A DNA stretch of 64,000 bases from Streptomyces sp. CMB-StM0423 (GCF_002847285.1 NZ_CP025407.1:5240501-5304500); one strand, 5' to 3'; shown: positions 50,984-59,582, numbered from the stretch's first letter. The notes: generated by a model from the letters alone, not told the origin. Translations and numbers: made by a program.

Positions 50984-51449
50984 ACACGTTCTGGATCTTT
51001 CTCGCCGCCCCGAACACCACACCGGTGACCAGCGCGGTCCCGACGACACTGACTGCCGTCTGAAGGACGCGCGAGCCGGGTATCGCGAGGCCGCCGACGG
51101 AGTAGATGACCAGCATGACGCAGCCGGTCACCATGATGAGGGCGAGTACGCAGGAGAGAACCACCGCGTGCAGCCGCCGGATGTACTGCGTGGTGCTGTC
51201 CCGCTCCTCCTGCCTACGGCGGTCTGCCCGGGCCCCTTCCAGGCGGTTCAGCCGATCGAACCGATCCGGGTCACGTATCGCCTCCCGGGTGACCTGATCG
51301 GACGAATCGGCGGTTCCGCCGGTCGCGTCCTCCGCGGCGGCTGCCGGGGCAGGTTCGCCCGGGCCGGCGGCTTCGGGGACCTGCCGGCCGTGCGTGAGCA
51401 ACCATCTGAGGTACAAGGCCGCCCTCCCGATGACTCCGGCCGCCGGCAC
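50928..51449 (-). CDS. Two-helix membrane protein downstream of WhiJ-like gene
   Basis: 173 aa. A cytoplasmic N-terminal part (1-90) with an acidic linker and RDPDRFDRLNRLEGARADRR precedes two membrane segments (about 93-117, VVLSCVLALIMVTGCVMLVI, and 127-150, VLQTAVSVVGTALVTGVVFG) and a polar tail. Family not recognised. GTG start 15 bases after the WhiJ-like stop codon, so it is likely cotranscribed. Its 3' end overlaps the + strand small membrane gene by 56 bases. Confidence 0.65.
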   Translation of the reverse strand: MPAAGVIGRAALYLRWLLTHGRQVPEAAGPGEPAPAAAAEDATGGTADSSDQVTREAIRDPDRFDRLNRLEGARADRRRQEERDSTTQYIRRLHAVVLSCVLALIMVTGCVMLVIYSVGGLAIPGSRVLQTAVSVVGTALVTGVVFGAARKIQNVFTGSPGRTGEERTPADAP

Positions 51450-51464
51450 TGTGCGCCCCGGCCT

Positions 51465-52325
51465 TCAGCGACTGCCGAACTCGGTCTTGATGCGCTCCAG
51501 AAGCCCGACGGCGTCTTCCCCTTCGAGCGAACGGGTGGTGATCGTCTCGAAGCACTCCTGGTAGCGCGCCAGCAGTTCGAGGTCGTCGCGGTTGGTCAGG
51601 CTGCCGGCGGCGTGTTCCACGTACAGCAGGTCGTCCTCCTCGTCGCCGAGGTTCAGCAGGACGAAGCTGCCGAGAGTGCTGTAGTGCGCGCCGGCGGTGA
51701 GTGGCAGCACCCGGATGGTCACCTTCGGTTCCGCACTCATCCGGATGAGGTGATCAAGCTGGCCGCGCATCACGGCCGGGGTGCCGATCTGCCGGCGCAG
51801 GGCCGCCTCGTCGAGGACGAAGGCCGACTCGGGAGCGGTGTCAGCGTCGAACGTCCGCTCCTGACGTGCCATGCGCAGGTCCACCACCTTGCGCGCCCGC
51901 CCCTCGTCGACGCGCGGCTCCAGCAGAGCCATCGCGTAGTCCTGTGTCTGCAGCGCGCCGGGGACGACGATCGGGTGGTAGGTACGGATCTTCTCCGCGG
52001 CGCTCTCGTATCCGAGGTACTTGGCGTACTGCGGGGAGACCAGCTCGCTGTACCGCGCCCACCAGCTCGCCCCCTTGCTCCCCCGGGCCGCCTCCTCCAG
52101 CTCGGCCACCAGCTCCGGGTCCTCGACACCGTAGAGGTGCAGCATCGCCCTGAGATCGGTGACCGACACGCTGACCGTGGCCATCTCGATGCGGATCACC
52201 TTGGACAGTGACCAGTCGAGTTCGTCAGCGGCCTGGCGCTGTGTCAGCCCGGCCTTGCCGCGCGCCCTGCGCAGCTCCTGGCGTAGCTTGCGGCGATTGA
52301 GGCTGGGGTCCGCTGCCTGGGACAT
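51465..52325 (-). CDS. WhiJ-like XRE regulator with DUF5753 domain
   Basis: 286 aa. XRE helix-turn-helix at about 10-70 (LRQELRRARGKAGLTQRQAA, DELDWSLSKVIRIEMATVSV) and a C-terminal DUF5753 domain (about 95-285; ERIRTYHPIVVPG-like pattern here as KIRTYHPIVVPGALQTQDYA, then ITTRSLEG near the end). WhiJ-type regulators work with DUF397 proteins to repress development until signalled. The ATG at 52325 has AAGGAG nine bases ahead; a longer frame to 52541 is not supported. Upstream lies TGACA-CA-TGTCA (52424-52435), a candidate autoregulatory operator. Confidence 0.9.
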   Translation of the reverse strand: MSQAADPSLNRRKLRQELRRARGKAGLTQRQAADELDWSLSKVIRIEMATVSVSVTDLRAMLHLYGVEDPELVAELEEAARGSKGASWWARYSELVSPQYAKYLGYESAAEKIRTYHPIVVPGALQTQDYAMALLEPRVDEGRARKVVDLRMARQERTFDADTAPESAFVLDEAALRRQIGTPAVMRGQLDHLIRMSAEPKVTIRVLPLTAGAHYSTLGSFVLLNLGDEEDDLLYVEHAAGSLTNRDDLELLARYQECFETITTRSLEGEDAVGLLERIKTEFGSR

Positions 52326-52518
52326 GTTGCTCCTTGGTTGACATGAGTCGTAGATATGTGTCTGTCGGCCAGGAGCTGCTCGCGCGTAGCCGCCAGGGAC
52401 TGGCCTGTTGGACCCTGCCATTGTGACACATGTCATTCGTGCGTTGGCGCTTTGGAACCAATCGGCAATTGGTCTAGAGGAGCGAACCTGGCCCGACCCG
52501 GGCGCGGGAGTGTCAGCC

Positions 52519-52553
52519 TGCGCGGATAGCGTGTGGTCCACGCTATCCGCGCA
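52519..52553 (+). promoter_or_regulatory. 15-bp perfect inverted repeat in the dipeptidase leader
   Basis: TGCGCGGATAGCGTG (52519-52533) and CACGCTATCCGCGCA (52539-52553) are exact complements separated by five bases. The right arm runs into the GGGAGGA ribosome-binding site of the dipeptidase gene. TAGCGT at 52527-52532 inside the left arm is a plausible -10, so the repeat could be an operator on the promoter, or an RNA hairpin shielding translation initiation. Confidence 0.7.
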
Positions 52554-52567
52554 GGGAGGACGACCTT

Positions 52568-53776
52568 ATGACCGGCGAACTGCTCGCGCGTGCCCGCGAG
52601 GTGCTGCGGGCGCACCCCGTCGTCGACGGGCACAACGACCTTCCCTGGGCCCTGCGCGAGCAGGTGACGTACGACATCGACCGGCGCGACATCGCCGTCG
52701 ACCAGAGCGCGCGGCTGCACACCGACATCCCGCGGCTGCGGGCCGGCGGGGTGGGGGCGCAGTTCTGGTCCGTGTACGTGAGCGCCGACCTGGCCGGGGA
52801 CGCCGCCGTGTCGGCGTGTCTGGAGCAGATCGACGTGGTGCGCCGGCTCGTCGACCGCTACCCCGGGGAGCTGCGGCTCGCGGTGACCGCCGACGAGGTG
52901 GAGGCGGCGCGGGCCGACGGGCGGATCGCCTCGCTGATGGGGGCCGAGGGCGGGCACTCCATCGCCAACTCGCTCGCCACTCTCCGTGCCTTCCGCCGGC
53001 TCGGCGTGCGCTACATGACGCTCACGCACAACGACAACACCGACTGGGCCGACTCCGCCACCGACGAGCCGCGGCACGGCGGGCTCACCGCCTTCGGCGA
53101 GGAGGTGGTGCGCGAGATGAACCGGGTCGGCATGCTCGTCGACCTCTCCCATGTGGCGCCCTCGACCATGCGCCACGCGCTGCGCGTCACCGAGGCGCCG
53201 GTCGTTTTCTCCCATTCATCCGCTCGCGCCATGTGTGACCATCCGCGCAACATTCCGGACGATGTGCTGGAAATGCTCCCTGCCAACGGCGGTGTGGCGA
53301 TGGCCACGTTCGTGCCGAAGTTCGTCCTGCCCGCCGCCGTGGCGTGGACCGCGGAGGTGGACGAGCACATGACCGCCCGGGGCCTCGACCCCTTCGGCGC
53401 GGACGACGAAGCGGTCCGCGTACGGCGTGCGTTCGAGGAGGCGCACCCGCGGCCGCAGGCGACGGCCGCGACCGTCGCGGATCATCTGGATCATATGCGC
53501 GAAGTGGCGGGAATCGACCATATCGGTGTCGGCGGCGACTTCGACGGCACGCCGTTCACGCCGGAAGACCTCGCCGACGTCGCGGGTTATCCGCATCTCG
53601 TCGCCGAGCTGCTGCACCGCCGTTGGTCGGAAGAAGACCTGGCCAGGCTCCTGTGGGCCAATGCGCTACGGGTGTTGCGCGACGCCGAGGCGGCGGCGCG
53701 CGAAGTGACCGCCCGGCGCGGCCCGTCGATCGCCACCATCGAACAGCTCGACGGCCCCGCGAAGGTCCAGGGGTGA
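52568..53776 (+). CDS. Membrane dipeptidase (peptidase M19, renal dipeptidase family)
   Basis: 402 aa. TIM-barrel zinc enzyme cleaving dipeptides, often with D-residues. Metal motif DGHNDLPWALR (HxD), the bridging Glu in SLMGAEGGHSIANSL, THNDNTDWADSAT, His in FSHSSARAMCDHPRN and the C-terminal DHIGVGGDFDG. S. coelicolor Sco3058, from memory at this locus, is a structurally characterised member acting on L-Xaa-D-Xaa dipeptides, so cell-wall peptide recycling is plausible. ATG behind GGGAGGA and the inverted repeat. Confidence 0.95.
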   Translation: MTGELLARAREVLRAHPVVDGHNDLPWALREQVTYDIDRRDIAVDQSARLHTDIPRLRAGGVGAQFWSVYVSADLAGDAAVSACLEQIDVVRRLVDRYPGELRLAVTADEVEAARADGRIASLMGAEGGHSIANSLATLRAFRRLGVRYMTLTHNDNTDWADSATDEPRHGGLTAFGEEVVREMNRVGMLVDLSHVAPSTMRHALRVTEAPVVFSHSSARAMCDHPRNIPDDVLEMLPANGGVAMATFVPKFVLPAAVAWTAEVDEHMTARGLDPFGADDEAVRVRRAFEEAHPRPQATAATVADHLDHMREVAGIDHIGVGGDFDGTPFTPEDLADVAGYPHLVAELLHRRWSEEDLARLLWANALRVLRDAEAAAREVTARRGPSIATIEQLDGPAKVQG

Positions 53777-53779
53777 GCA

Positions 53780-53797
53780 GAGTGACATAAGTCACTC
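53780..53797 (+). promoter_or_regulatory. Crp-type operator upstream of the Rpf-M23 gene
   Basis: GAGTGAC-ATAA-GTCACTC is a perfect 7-bp inverted repeat and fits GTG(N6)GNCAC (GTG ACATAA GTCAC, 53783-53796). It starts 4 bases after the dipeptidase stop and 155 bases ahead of the likely riboswitch promoter. The same motif is found before rpfA at 2079. Confidence 0.6.
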
Positions 53798-53951
53798 ACA
53801 GAATTCTCACGCCATGGGGCGATGTGTCCGACTCCTCATATGTCGACAAGTCTCCACCGGATGGGGGGAATTGAGGAGCGGCGCGGGATGGGTCGATTGT
53901 CGGGCTGATTCCGATGTGATGTGGGGAACGGCCTTGATGACGGTTCACAGC

Positions 53952-53981
53952 TTGTTCTGTTTTCGGCTGTGTGTTTACGGT
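53952..53981 (+). promoter_or_regulatory. Candidate promoter for the riboswitch-Rpf-M23 transcript
   Basis: TTGTTC (53952-53957) and TACGGT (53976-53981) are 18 bases apart. Transcription would begin near 53988, about 35 bases before the aptamer. The neighbouring 150 bases (53798-53951) hold no gene. Confidence 0.5.
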
Positions 53982-54023
53982 GCTCGCCGTGCTCGCGCCA
54001 CCGATGCGGGTACCTCGTCGCCG

Positions 54024-54197
54024 TAACGCCGAATCCTGTCGGCGGCGACGGGCAGGCACTTCAGCTTTCACGGCAGGAGCGGGGGACCCAGGTAAGTGCC
54101 GGCCTGCGCGCAAGCGCGGGACGGCTTGGGGTGAAGCCATGCTCCGCATGGCCGGGCATCTCCAGCTCGAACCCGACAGCTCACCTCGCAGGCGTTG
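54024..54197 (+). promoter_or_regulatory. ydaO-class cyclic di-AMP riboswitch (Rpf-M23 leader)
   Basis: Same conserved blocks as at 2120: GCCGAATCCTGTCGGCG near 54029, GGCAGGAGCGGGGGACCCA near 54072, TTGGGGTGAAGCC near 54126 and CGACAGCTCACCTCGCAGGC ending near 54193. P1 pairs AACGCC (54025-54030) with GGCGTT (54191-54196). The 3' strand of P1 touches the GGAGAGGAG ribosome-binding site, so ligand binding could act on translation as well as transcription. Confidence 0.93.
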
Positions 54198-54212
54198 GAG
54201 AGGAGCATGTCC

Positions 54213-55412
54213 ATGTCCGCACGCGGACGTCACCGTCGCCTGGGCCGGATAGCCCGGGGCAGCAGGGCCCTCATCGTCACCGCCGGCAGCGCCGGCGTCG
54301 CCATTCCGCTCATCGCCGGCGGCCACGCCCAGGCCGCCTCCGTCGACACCTGGGACCGCGTGGCCCAGTGCGAGAGCGGCGGCGACTGGAGCATCAGCAC
54401 CGGCAACGGCTTCTACGGCGGCCTGCAGTTCGTGCAGAGCACCTGGGAGGGCTACGGCGGCACGCAGTACGCGCCGCGCGCCGACCAGGCCACCAAGGAG
54501 CAGCAGATCGAGATCGCCGAGAAGGTCCTCGCCTCGCAGGGCCCCGGCGCCTGGCCGGTCTGCTCGGTGCAGGCCGGGCTCACCCAGGGCGGCCCCGCCC
54601 CGGACCTCTCCACCGGCGGTGGCGAGAAGAGCGAGCCCGAGGCGCAGACCGAGTCCGAGCCCGCTCAGCAGGCCGCCAAGGACGAGGCCCCGAAGCAGTT
54701 GAAGGCGCCGGAGAAGAAGTACCAGAAGGCCGGCGACTACACCGTCGTCTCCGGTGACACCCTGTGGGACATTGCTCGCAAGCACGGCATCGCGGGCGGC
54801 TGGCAGACGATCTACGAGGGCAACAAGGACGTCATCGGCGACGACCCGGACCTGATCTTCCCCGGTCAGATGTACGAGTTCGACGGCGGCGAAGAGGTCA
54901 CCCTCGAAGAGCCGAAGACCACGTCGGCCGAGCCGTCCTCCGCGCAGCAGGAGGAGCCGGCGGCCGAGGAGGAGCCGGCGGCCGAGGCCGCTCCTGCGGG
55001 CGGGTTCTCCGCCCCGATCGACGCCGGTCTCTCCACCGCGTACCGGGCCGCCGGCGGCTCGTGGCCCAGCGGTTACCACACCGGTGTCGACTTCTCCGCC
55101 GGCACCGGCACCCCGGTCAAGGCCGTCACCTCCGGCACCGTCGTCAAGGCCGGCAACGGCGCCGACGGCGGCGCGTACGGCATCGCCGTCGTGATCAAGC
55201 ACGACGACGGCCGCTACAGCCAGTACGCCCACCTGTCGTCCACCTCGGTGAGCGTGGGCCAGAGCGTGGGCGCCGGCGACCAGATCGGTCTGTCCGGCTC
55301 CACCGGCAACTCCACCGGGCCGCACCTGCACTTCGAGGTGCGCACCAGCCCGGACTACGGTTCGGACGTCGACCCGGTCGCGTACCTGCGCGACAACGGC
55401 GTCTCCATCTGA
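54213..55412 (+). CDS. Secreted Rpf muralysin fused to LysM and M23 peptidase
   Basis: 399 aa. Signal peptide 1-42 (cleavage near AQA/AS). Rpf domain with WDRVAQCESGGDW (catalytic Glu about E54) ending WPVC near 120; Glu/Gln-rich linker; LysM at about 174-223 (YTVVSGDTLWDIARKHG); second acidic linker; M23 endopeptidase at about 268-395 with GYHTGVDFSAG (zinc His and Asp) and GPHLHFEVRT (HxH). One protein can thus bind wall, cut glycan and cut peptide cross-links. ATG at 54213 has AGGAG seven bases ahead; ATG 54207 and TTG 54195 are alternatives inside the ribosome-binding region. Confidence 0.95.
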   Translation: MSARGRHRRLGRIARGSRALIVTAGSAGVAIPLIAGGHAQAASVDTWDRVAQCESGGDWSISTGNGFYGGLQFVQSTWEGYGGTQYAPRADQATKEQQIEIAEKVLASQGPGAWPVCSVQAGLTQGGPAPDLSTGGGEKSEPEAQTESEPAQQAAKDEAPKQLKAPEKKYQKAGDYTVVSGDTLWDIARKHGIAGGWQTIYEGNKDVIGDDPDLIFPGQMYEFDGGEEVTLEEPKTTSAEPSSAQQEEPAAEEEPAAEAAPAGGFSAPIDAGLSTAYRAAGGSWPSGYHTGVDFSAGTGTPVKAVTSGTVVKAGNGADGGAYGIAVVIKHDDGRYSQYAHLSSTSVSVGQSVGAGDQIGLSGSTGNSTGPHLHFEVRTSPDYGSDVDPVAYLRDNGVSI

Positions 55413-55432
55413 GGGTCCCCCGCACGGCGCAG

Positions 55433-55458
55433 CCCCCCGTTTCCGGCGGAACGGGGGG
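55433..55458. terminator. Terminator between Rpf-M23 and ugd genes
   Basis: CCCCCCGTT (55433-55441) and AACGGGGGG (55450-55458) form a 9-bp stem with an 8-base loop, 20 bases after the stop codon and 45 bases from the convergent gene's end. It may serve both. Confidence 0.75.
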
Positions 55459-55502
55459 TTCGCCGCGTCCGGCTTCGGCGTCCGGGCGGCGGCCGGCGTG
55501 GG

Positions 55503-56843
55503 TTACGCCGCCGGGCGGCCCATCGCGCGGAACGTCCAGCCCGCGGCGCGCCACGGCACCGGGTCGAGCGTGTTCCGGCCGTCGATCAGATGCGGCCGGG
55601 AGACGGCCTTCGCGAGCTGCCCGGCGTCGAGGGCGCGGAACTCCGGCCACTCGGTGAGGTGCAGCACGAGGTCGGCGCCGCGCAGCGCATCCTCCGCCGA
55701 CTCGGCGTAGCGCAGGGTGGGGAAGACGCGGCGGGCGTTGTCCATGCCCTTCGGGTCGTAGACGGTGACCTGGCCGCCCTGGAGGTGGATCTGCCCGGCG
55801 ACGTTGAGCGCGGGGGAATCGCGCACGTCGTCGGAGTCGGGCTTGAACGCGGCGCCCAGGACGCCGATCCGGCGGCCCAGGAAGGTCCCGCCGCAGGCTT
55901 CGCGGGCGAGTTCGACCATGTGGGCACGGCGGCGCATGTTGATCGAGTCGACCTCGCGCAGGAACGTCAGCGCCTGGTCGACGCCCAGTTCACCGGCGCG
56001 GGCCATGAACGCCCGGATGTCCTTGGGCAGGCAGCCCCCACCGAAGCCGATCCCGGCGCGCAGGAACTTCTTCCCGATCCGGTCGTCGTAGCCGATCGCC
56101 TCGGCCAGCTTGACCACGTCGCCGCCGGCGGCCTCGCAGATCTCGGCCATGGCGTTGATGAACGAGATCTTCGTGGCGAGGAAGGCGTTGGCGGAGGTCT
56201 TCACCAGCTCGGCGGTCGGGTAGTCGGCGACCACGAACGGCGTACCGGAGTCCAGCGGCGCGGCGTACACCTCGCGCAGCACCTTCTCGGCGCGGTCGCT
56301 CGCGACGCCGACGACGATACGGTCGGGACGCAGGGTGTCCTCGACGGCGAAGCCCTCGCGCAGGAACTCCGGGTTCCAGGCCAGCTCTGCCTGCTCGCCC
56401 GCCGGCGCCAGCTCGGCCAGCCGGCGTGCCAGCCGGGCCGCGGAGCCCACCGGCACCGTCGACTTCCCGACCACCAGGCACGGGCGGTCGAGCCGGGGCG
56501 CCAGGGTGTCGATCGCGGCGTCGACGTAGCTCATGTCGCAGCCGTACTCACCCTGCTTCTGCGGCGTGTTGACACACACGAAGTGCACGTCGCCGAAGGC
56601 CGCCGCCTCCCCGTACGAGGTGGTGAAGCGCAGCCGGCCGGACGAGCCCCCGACGCCGGAGACGTGCTTGCGCAGCAGGTCTTCCAGGCCCGGCTCGTAG
56701 ATCGGCACCCTGCCCGTGGACAGCAGCTCGACCTTTTCCTCGACCACGTCCAGGCCGAGCACGTCGAAACCCAGCTCGGCCATCGCGGCGGCGTGCGTGG
56801 CCCCGAGGTAACCGGTGCCGATCACGGTGATCTTCAAGGTCAT
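55503..56843 (-). CDS. ugd: UDP-glucose 6-dehydrogenase
   Basis: 446 aa. Oxidises UDP-glucose to UDP-glucuronate with two NAD+. N-terminal KITVIGTGYLGATHAAAM (NAD site), VGKSTVPVGSA, the catalytic Cys in GIGFGGGCLPKDIRAF (about C268) and GAAFKPDSDDVRDSP in the UDP-binding domain. ATG at 56843; the longer frame upstream is an Arg/Pro-rich shadow. Product would feed uronic-acid polymers or glycans. The neighbouring LCP genes suggest a wall-glycopolymer context but the gene is read on the other strand. Confidence 0.96.
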   Translation of the reverse strand: MTLKITVIGTGYLGATHAAAMAELGFDVLGLDVVEEKVELLSTGRVPIYEPGLEDLLRKHVSGVGGSSGRLRFTTSYGEAAAFGDVHFVCVNTPQKQGEYGCDMSYVDAAIDTLAPRLDRPCLVVGKSTVPVGSAARLARRLAELAPAGEQAELAWNPEFLREGFAVEDTLRPDRIVVGVASDRAEKVLREVYAAPLDSGTPFVVADYPTAELVKTSANAFLATKISFINAMAEICEAAGGDVVKLAEAIGYDDRIGKKFLRAGIGFGGGCLPKDIRAFMARAGELGVDQALTFLREVDSINMRRRAHMVELAREACGGTFLGRRIGVLGAAFKPDSDDVRDSPALNVAGQIHLQGGQVTVYDPKGMDNARRVFPTLRYAESAEDALRGADLVLHLTEWPEFRALDAGQLAKAVSRPHLIDGRNTLDPVPWRAAGWTFRAMGRPAA

Positions 56844-56944
56844 GGTCCCGAGCATAACGGCGGGCTCCGACACGTCCGCCTGGGCAACCATGGGCCCGGG
56901 TGCGGAGTCTGACTCATGAACGTGCACCTGAAGGAGTGGGGATC

Positions 56945-58279
56945 GTGGCGAGGCAGCATCTGGACGGCGGGGGCAGCGGAACCGACGAGCCCGGTACGCC
57001 GCGCGCCCGCGAGCCGGAGGCGCCGTACGCCGGGGACACGTCGACGGCGGCGCACGCGGCGTACGTGGACGCGGCGTTCGCGCCGGGCGCGCAGGGAACA
57101 CCGGGCGCGCAGGGCACAGCCGCGGACGGCGGGCCCAAGGGACCCGACGGCCTGGACCCGCACGCCGGCCCGGCAACCGTTCCTGCGACCGGCCCCGGCG
57201 ACCCGGACGGCCCCGACGACCCCGCCGGCGCCCCCTCGCACGCCGCGCCCCGCCGCCGCATGCGCCGCGGCCGCAAGGTGCTCCTCGGCGCCGTGATCAT
57301 GCTCTTCGCCGGCATGCTCATGCTCGCCGGCGGCCTCTGGTGGGCGTACGAGCACTACACGGGGCGCGTCGACCGCATCCCGAACGCCTTCCCGACGAAC
57401 GTCCCGGAGAAGCACCAGCCGGCGCCGTCCAAGGGCGGCGAAACGTACCTTCTCGTCGGCGTCGACGCCCGCTCCGACCTCCCGCTCACCGGCGACGGCG
57501 CCGGCGAGCACACCTGGAAGCCGGGCGCGCAGCGCAGCGACACGATGATGCTCGTCCACCTCCCCGAGGGCCGCGACGGCGGCTACGTCGTCTCCCTGCC
57601 CCGCGACTCCTGGGTGAACATCCCCGGCCGGGGCGACGCCAAGCTCAACGCGGCCTTCTCCTACGGCGGCCCCCCGCTGCTCATCGACACCGTGCAGCGC
57701 ATGACGAAGGTCAAGATCGACCACCTCGCGGTGATCGACTGGAGCGGCTTCAAGCGGCTCACCGACGCCGTGGGCGGCGTGGACATCACCATCGACGAGA
57801 CCACCCCGCGCCGCAACGGCGGCGGCGAGTGGACCGCCGGCACCCATCACATGGACGGCAGGACCGCCCTCGACTACGTACGCGAACGCCACGGCCTGCC
57901 CCGCGGCGACCTCGACCGCACCCAGCGGCAGCAGAACTTCCTGCGCGCCGTCATCACCGAGACGATGTCCTCGGACAACTTCTCCAACCCGCTCAAGGTC
58001 AAGCGCCTGCTGGACGCGGTGACCGCCACCGTCAGCGTCGACGACCGGTTCTCGAACGGCGCGATGCGCGACCTGATGTGGGACATGAAGGGGGTGCGCT
58101 CCAGCGACCTGGTGTTCATGAACGCGCCGGTCGCGGGCCTCGACATGATCGAGGGCCAGTCGGTGGTGCTGCTGGACGACAAGGCGGGCGACCCCCTGTG
58201 GGAGGCCATGCGGAACGACACCATGGCGCAGTACGTCGAGAAGTACCCGACCGACCGCCTGGGCGGCACGGCACCCTGA
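56945..58279 (+). CDS. LytR-CpsA-Psr (LCP) family glycopolymer transferase
   Basis: 444 aa. A long disordered cytoplasmic N-terminus (1-105), one transmembrane helix (about 113-137, VLLGAVIMLFAGMLMLAG) and an extracellular LCP domain (about 155-330) with LLVGVDARS, RSDTMMLVHL, VVSLPRDSWVNIPG (the SxPRDS Arg/Asp pair), KLNAAFSYGG and GVDITIDE. LCP proteins attach teichoic acids or other polymers to peptidoglycan. GTG at 56945 follows AAGGAG by eight bases. A second LCP gene lies at the end of the window. Confidence 0.93.
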   Translation: MARQHLDGGGSGTDEPGTPRAREPEAPYAGDTSTAAHAAYVDAAFAPGAQGTPGAQGTAADGGPKGPDGLDPHAGPATVPATGPGDPDGPDDPAGAPSHAAPRRRMRRGRKVLLGAVIMLFAGMLMLAGGLWWAYEHYTGRVDRIPNAFPTNVPEKHQPAPSKGGETYLLVGVDARSDLPLTGDGAGEHTWKPGAQRSDTMMLVHLPEGRDGGYVVSLPRDSWVNIPGRGDAKLNAAFSYGGPPLLIDTVQRMTKVKIDHLAVIDWSGFKRLTDAVGGVDITIDETTPRRNGGGEWTAGTHHMDGRTALDYVRERHGLPRGDLDRTQRQQNFLRAVITETMSSDNFSNPLKVKRLLDAVTATVSVDDRFSNGAMRDLMWDMKGVRSSDLVFMNAPVAGLDMIEGQSVVLLDDKAGDPLWEAMRNDTMAQYVEKYPTDRLGGTAP

Positions 58280-58387
58280 GCCGGGCCGCGCCCCTGTCGC
58301 CAACGTCACGTAGGTCCGCCCGCCGCGCACGGCATACCATCGGAACTACTTAACGGTAATTAGCATGCGCGGGAATGGGAGAGAGCC

Positions 58388-59545
58388 TTGGCAGGAGCGC
58401 CCGAATTCGACCTGTACCGCCCGGCCGAGGAGCACGACATGCTCCGCGACGCCGTACGCTCGCTCGCCGAGGCGAAGATCGAGCCCTTCGCGGCCGAGGT
58501 GGACGAGGAGGCGCGCTTCCCGCAGGAGGCCCTGGACGCGCTCGTCACCAACGACCTGCACGCCGTCCACGTCCCCGAGGCGTACGGCGGCGCGGGCGCG
58601 GACGCGCTGGCGACGGTCATCGTCATCGAGGAGATCGCCCGCGTCTGCGCCTCGTCCTCCCTCATCCCGGCCGTCAACAAGCTGGGCTCGCTGCCCCTGA
58701 TGCTCTCCGCCTCGGAGGAGCTGAAGGCGAAGTACCTGACGCCGCTGGCGCGCGGCGAGGCGATGTTCTCGTACTGCCTCTCCGAGCCCGAGGCCGGCTC
58801 CGACGCGGCCGGCATGAAGACCCGCGCCGTACGGGACGGCGACTCCTACGTCCTCAACGGCGTCAAGCGGTGGATCACCAACGCGGGCATCTCCGAGTAC
58901 TACACGGTGATGGCCGTCACCGACCCGGAGAAGCGCTCCAAGGGCATCTCGGCCTTCGTGGTCGAGAAGTCCGACGAGGGCGTCTCCTTCGGCGCCCCGG
59001 AGAGGAAGCTCGGCATCAAGGGCTCGCCCACCCGCGAGGTCTACCTCGACAACGTCCGCATCCCCGCGGACCGCATGATCGGCGCCGAGGGCACGGGCTT
59101 CGCCACCGCGATGAAGACCCTCGACCACACCCGCATCACCATCGCCGCACAGGCCCTCGGCATCGCCCAGGGCGCCCTGGACTACGCCAAGGGTTACGTC
59201 CGCGAACGCAAACAGTTCGGCAAGCCGGTCGCGGACTTCCAGGGCGTCCAGTTCATGCTCGCCGACATGGCCATGAAGATCGAGGCCGCCCGCCAGTTGA
59301 CCTACGCCGCCGCCGCCAAGTCCGAACGCGGCGACGCGGACCTCACCTTCCAGGGCGCCGCGGCCAAGTGCTTCGCCTCCGACACGGCGATGGAGGCGAC
59401 GACGGACGCGGTCCAGCTCCTCGGCGGCTACGGCTACACGCGCGACTACCCGGTGGAGCGCATGATGCGCGACGCCAAGATCACCCAGATCTACGAGGGC
59501 ACCAACCAGGTCCAGCGCATCGTCATGGCCCGCAACCTGCCCTGA
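58388..59545 (+). CDS. Acyl-CoA dehydrogenase
   Basis: 385 aa FAD enzyme of beta-oxidation. FAD/substrate motifs YCLSEPEAGSDAAGM and ITNAGISEYYTVMAV, the DHTRITIAAQALGIAQGAL helix, QLLGGYGYTRDYPVERMMRD and the C-terminal TQIYEGTNQVQRIVMA with the catalytic Glu of short/medium-chain enzymes. The start is a TTG at 58388 after GGGAGAG, with no usable ATG/GTG near. AT-rich TTAACGGTAATTAGC (58350-58364) upstream could be a promoter/operator. Confidence 0.95.
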   Translation: MAGAPEFDLYRPAEEHDMLRDAVRSLAEAKIEPFAAEVDEEARFPQEALDALVTNDLHAVHVPEAYGGAGADALATVIVIEEIARVCASSSLIPAVNKLGSLPLMLSASEELKAKYLTPLARGEAMFSYCLSEPEAGSDAAGMKTRAVRDGDSYVLNGVKRWITNAGISEYYTVMAVTDPEKRSKGISAFVVEKSDEGVSFGAPERKLGIKGSPTREVYLDNVRIPADRMIGAEGTGFATAMKTLDHTRITIAAQALGIAQGALDYAKGYVRERKQFGKPVADFQGVQFMLADMAMKIEAARQLTYAAAAKSERGDADLTFQGAAAKCFASDTAMEATTDAVQLLGGYGYTRDYPVERMMRDAKITQIYEGTNQVQRIVMARNLP

Positions 59546-59560
59546 TACGGGGCGCCGCCG

Positions 59561-59582
59561 GACCCCGCCGCGCGGCGGGGTC
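59561..59582. terminator. Bidirectional terminator between acyl-CoA dehydrogenase and AlkA-like genes
   Basis: GACCCCGCCG (59561-59570) and CGGCGGGGTC (59573-59582) form a compact palindromic hairpin between two convergent genes; its right end touches the stop codon of the glycosylase gene. Confidence 0.75.
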
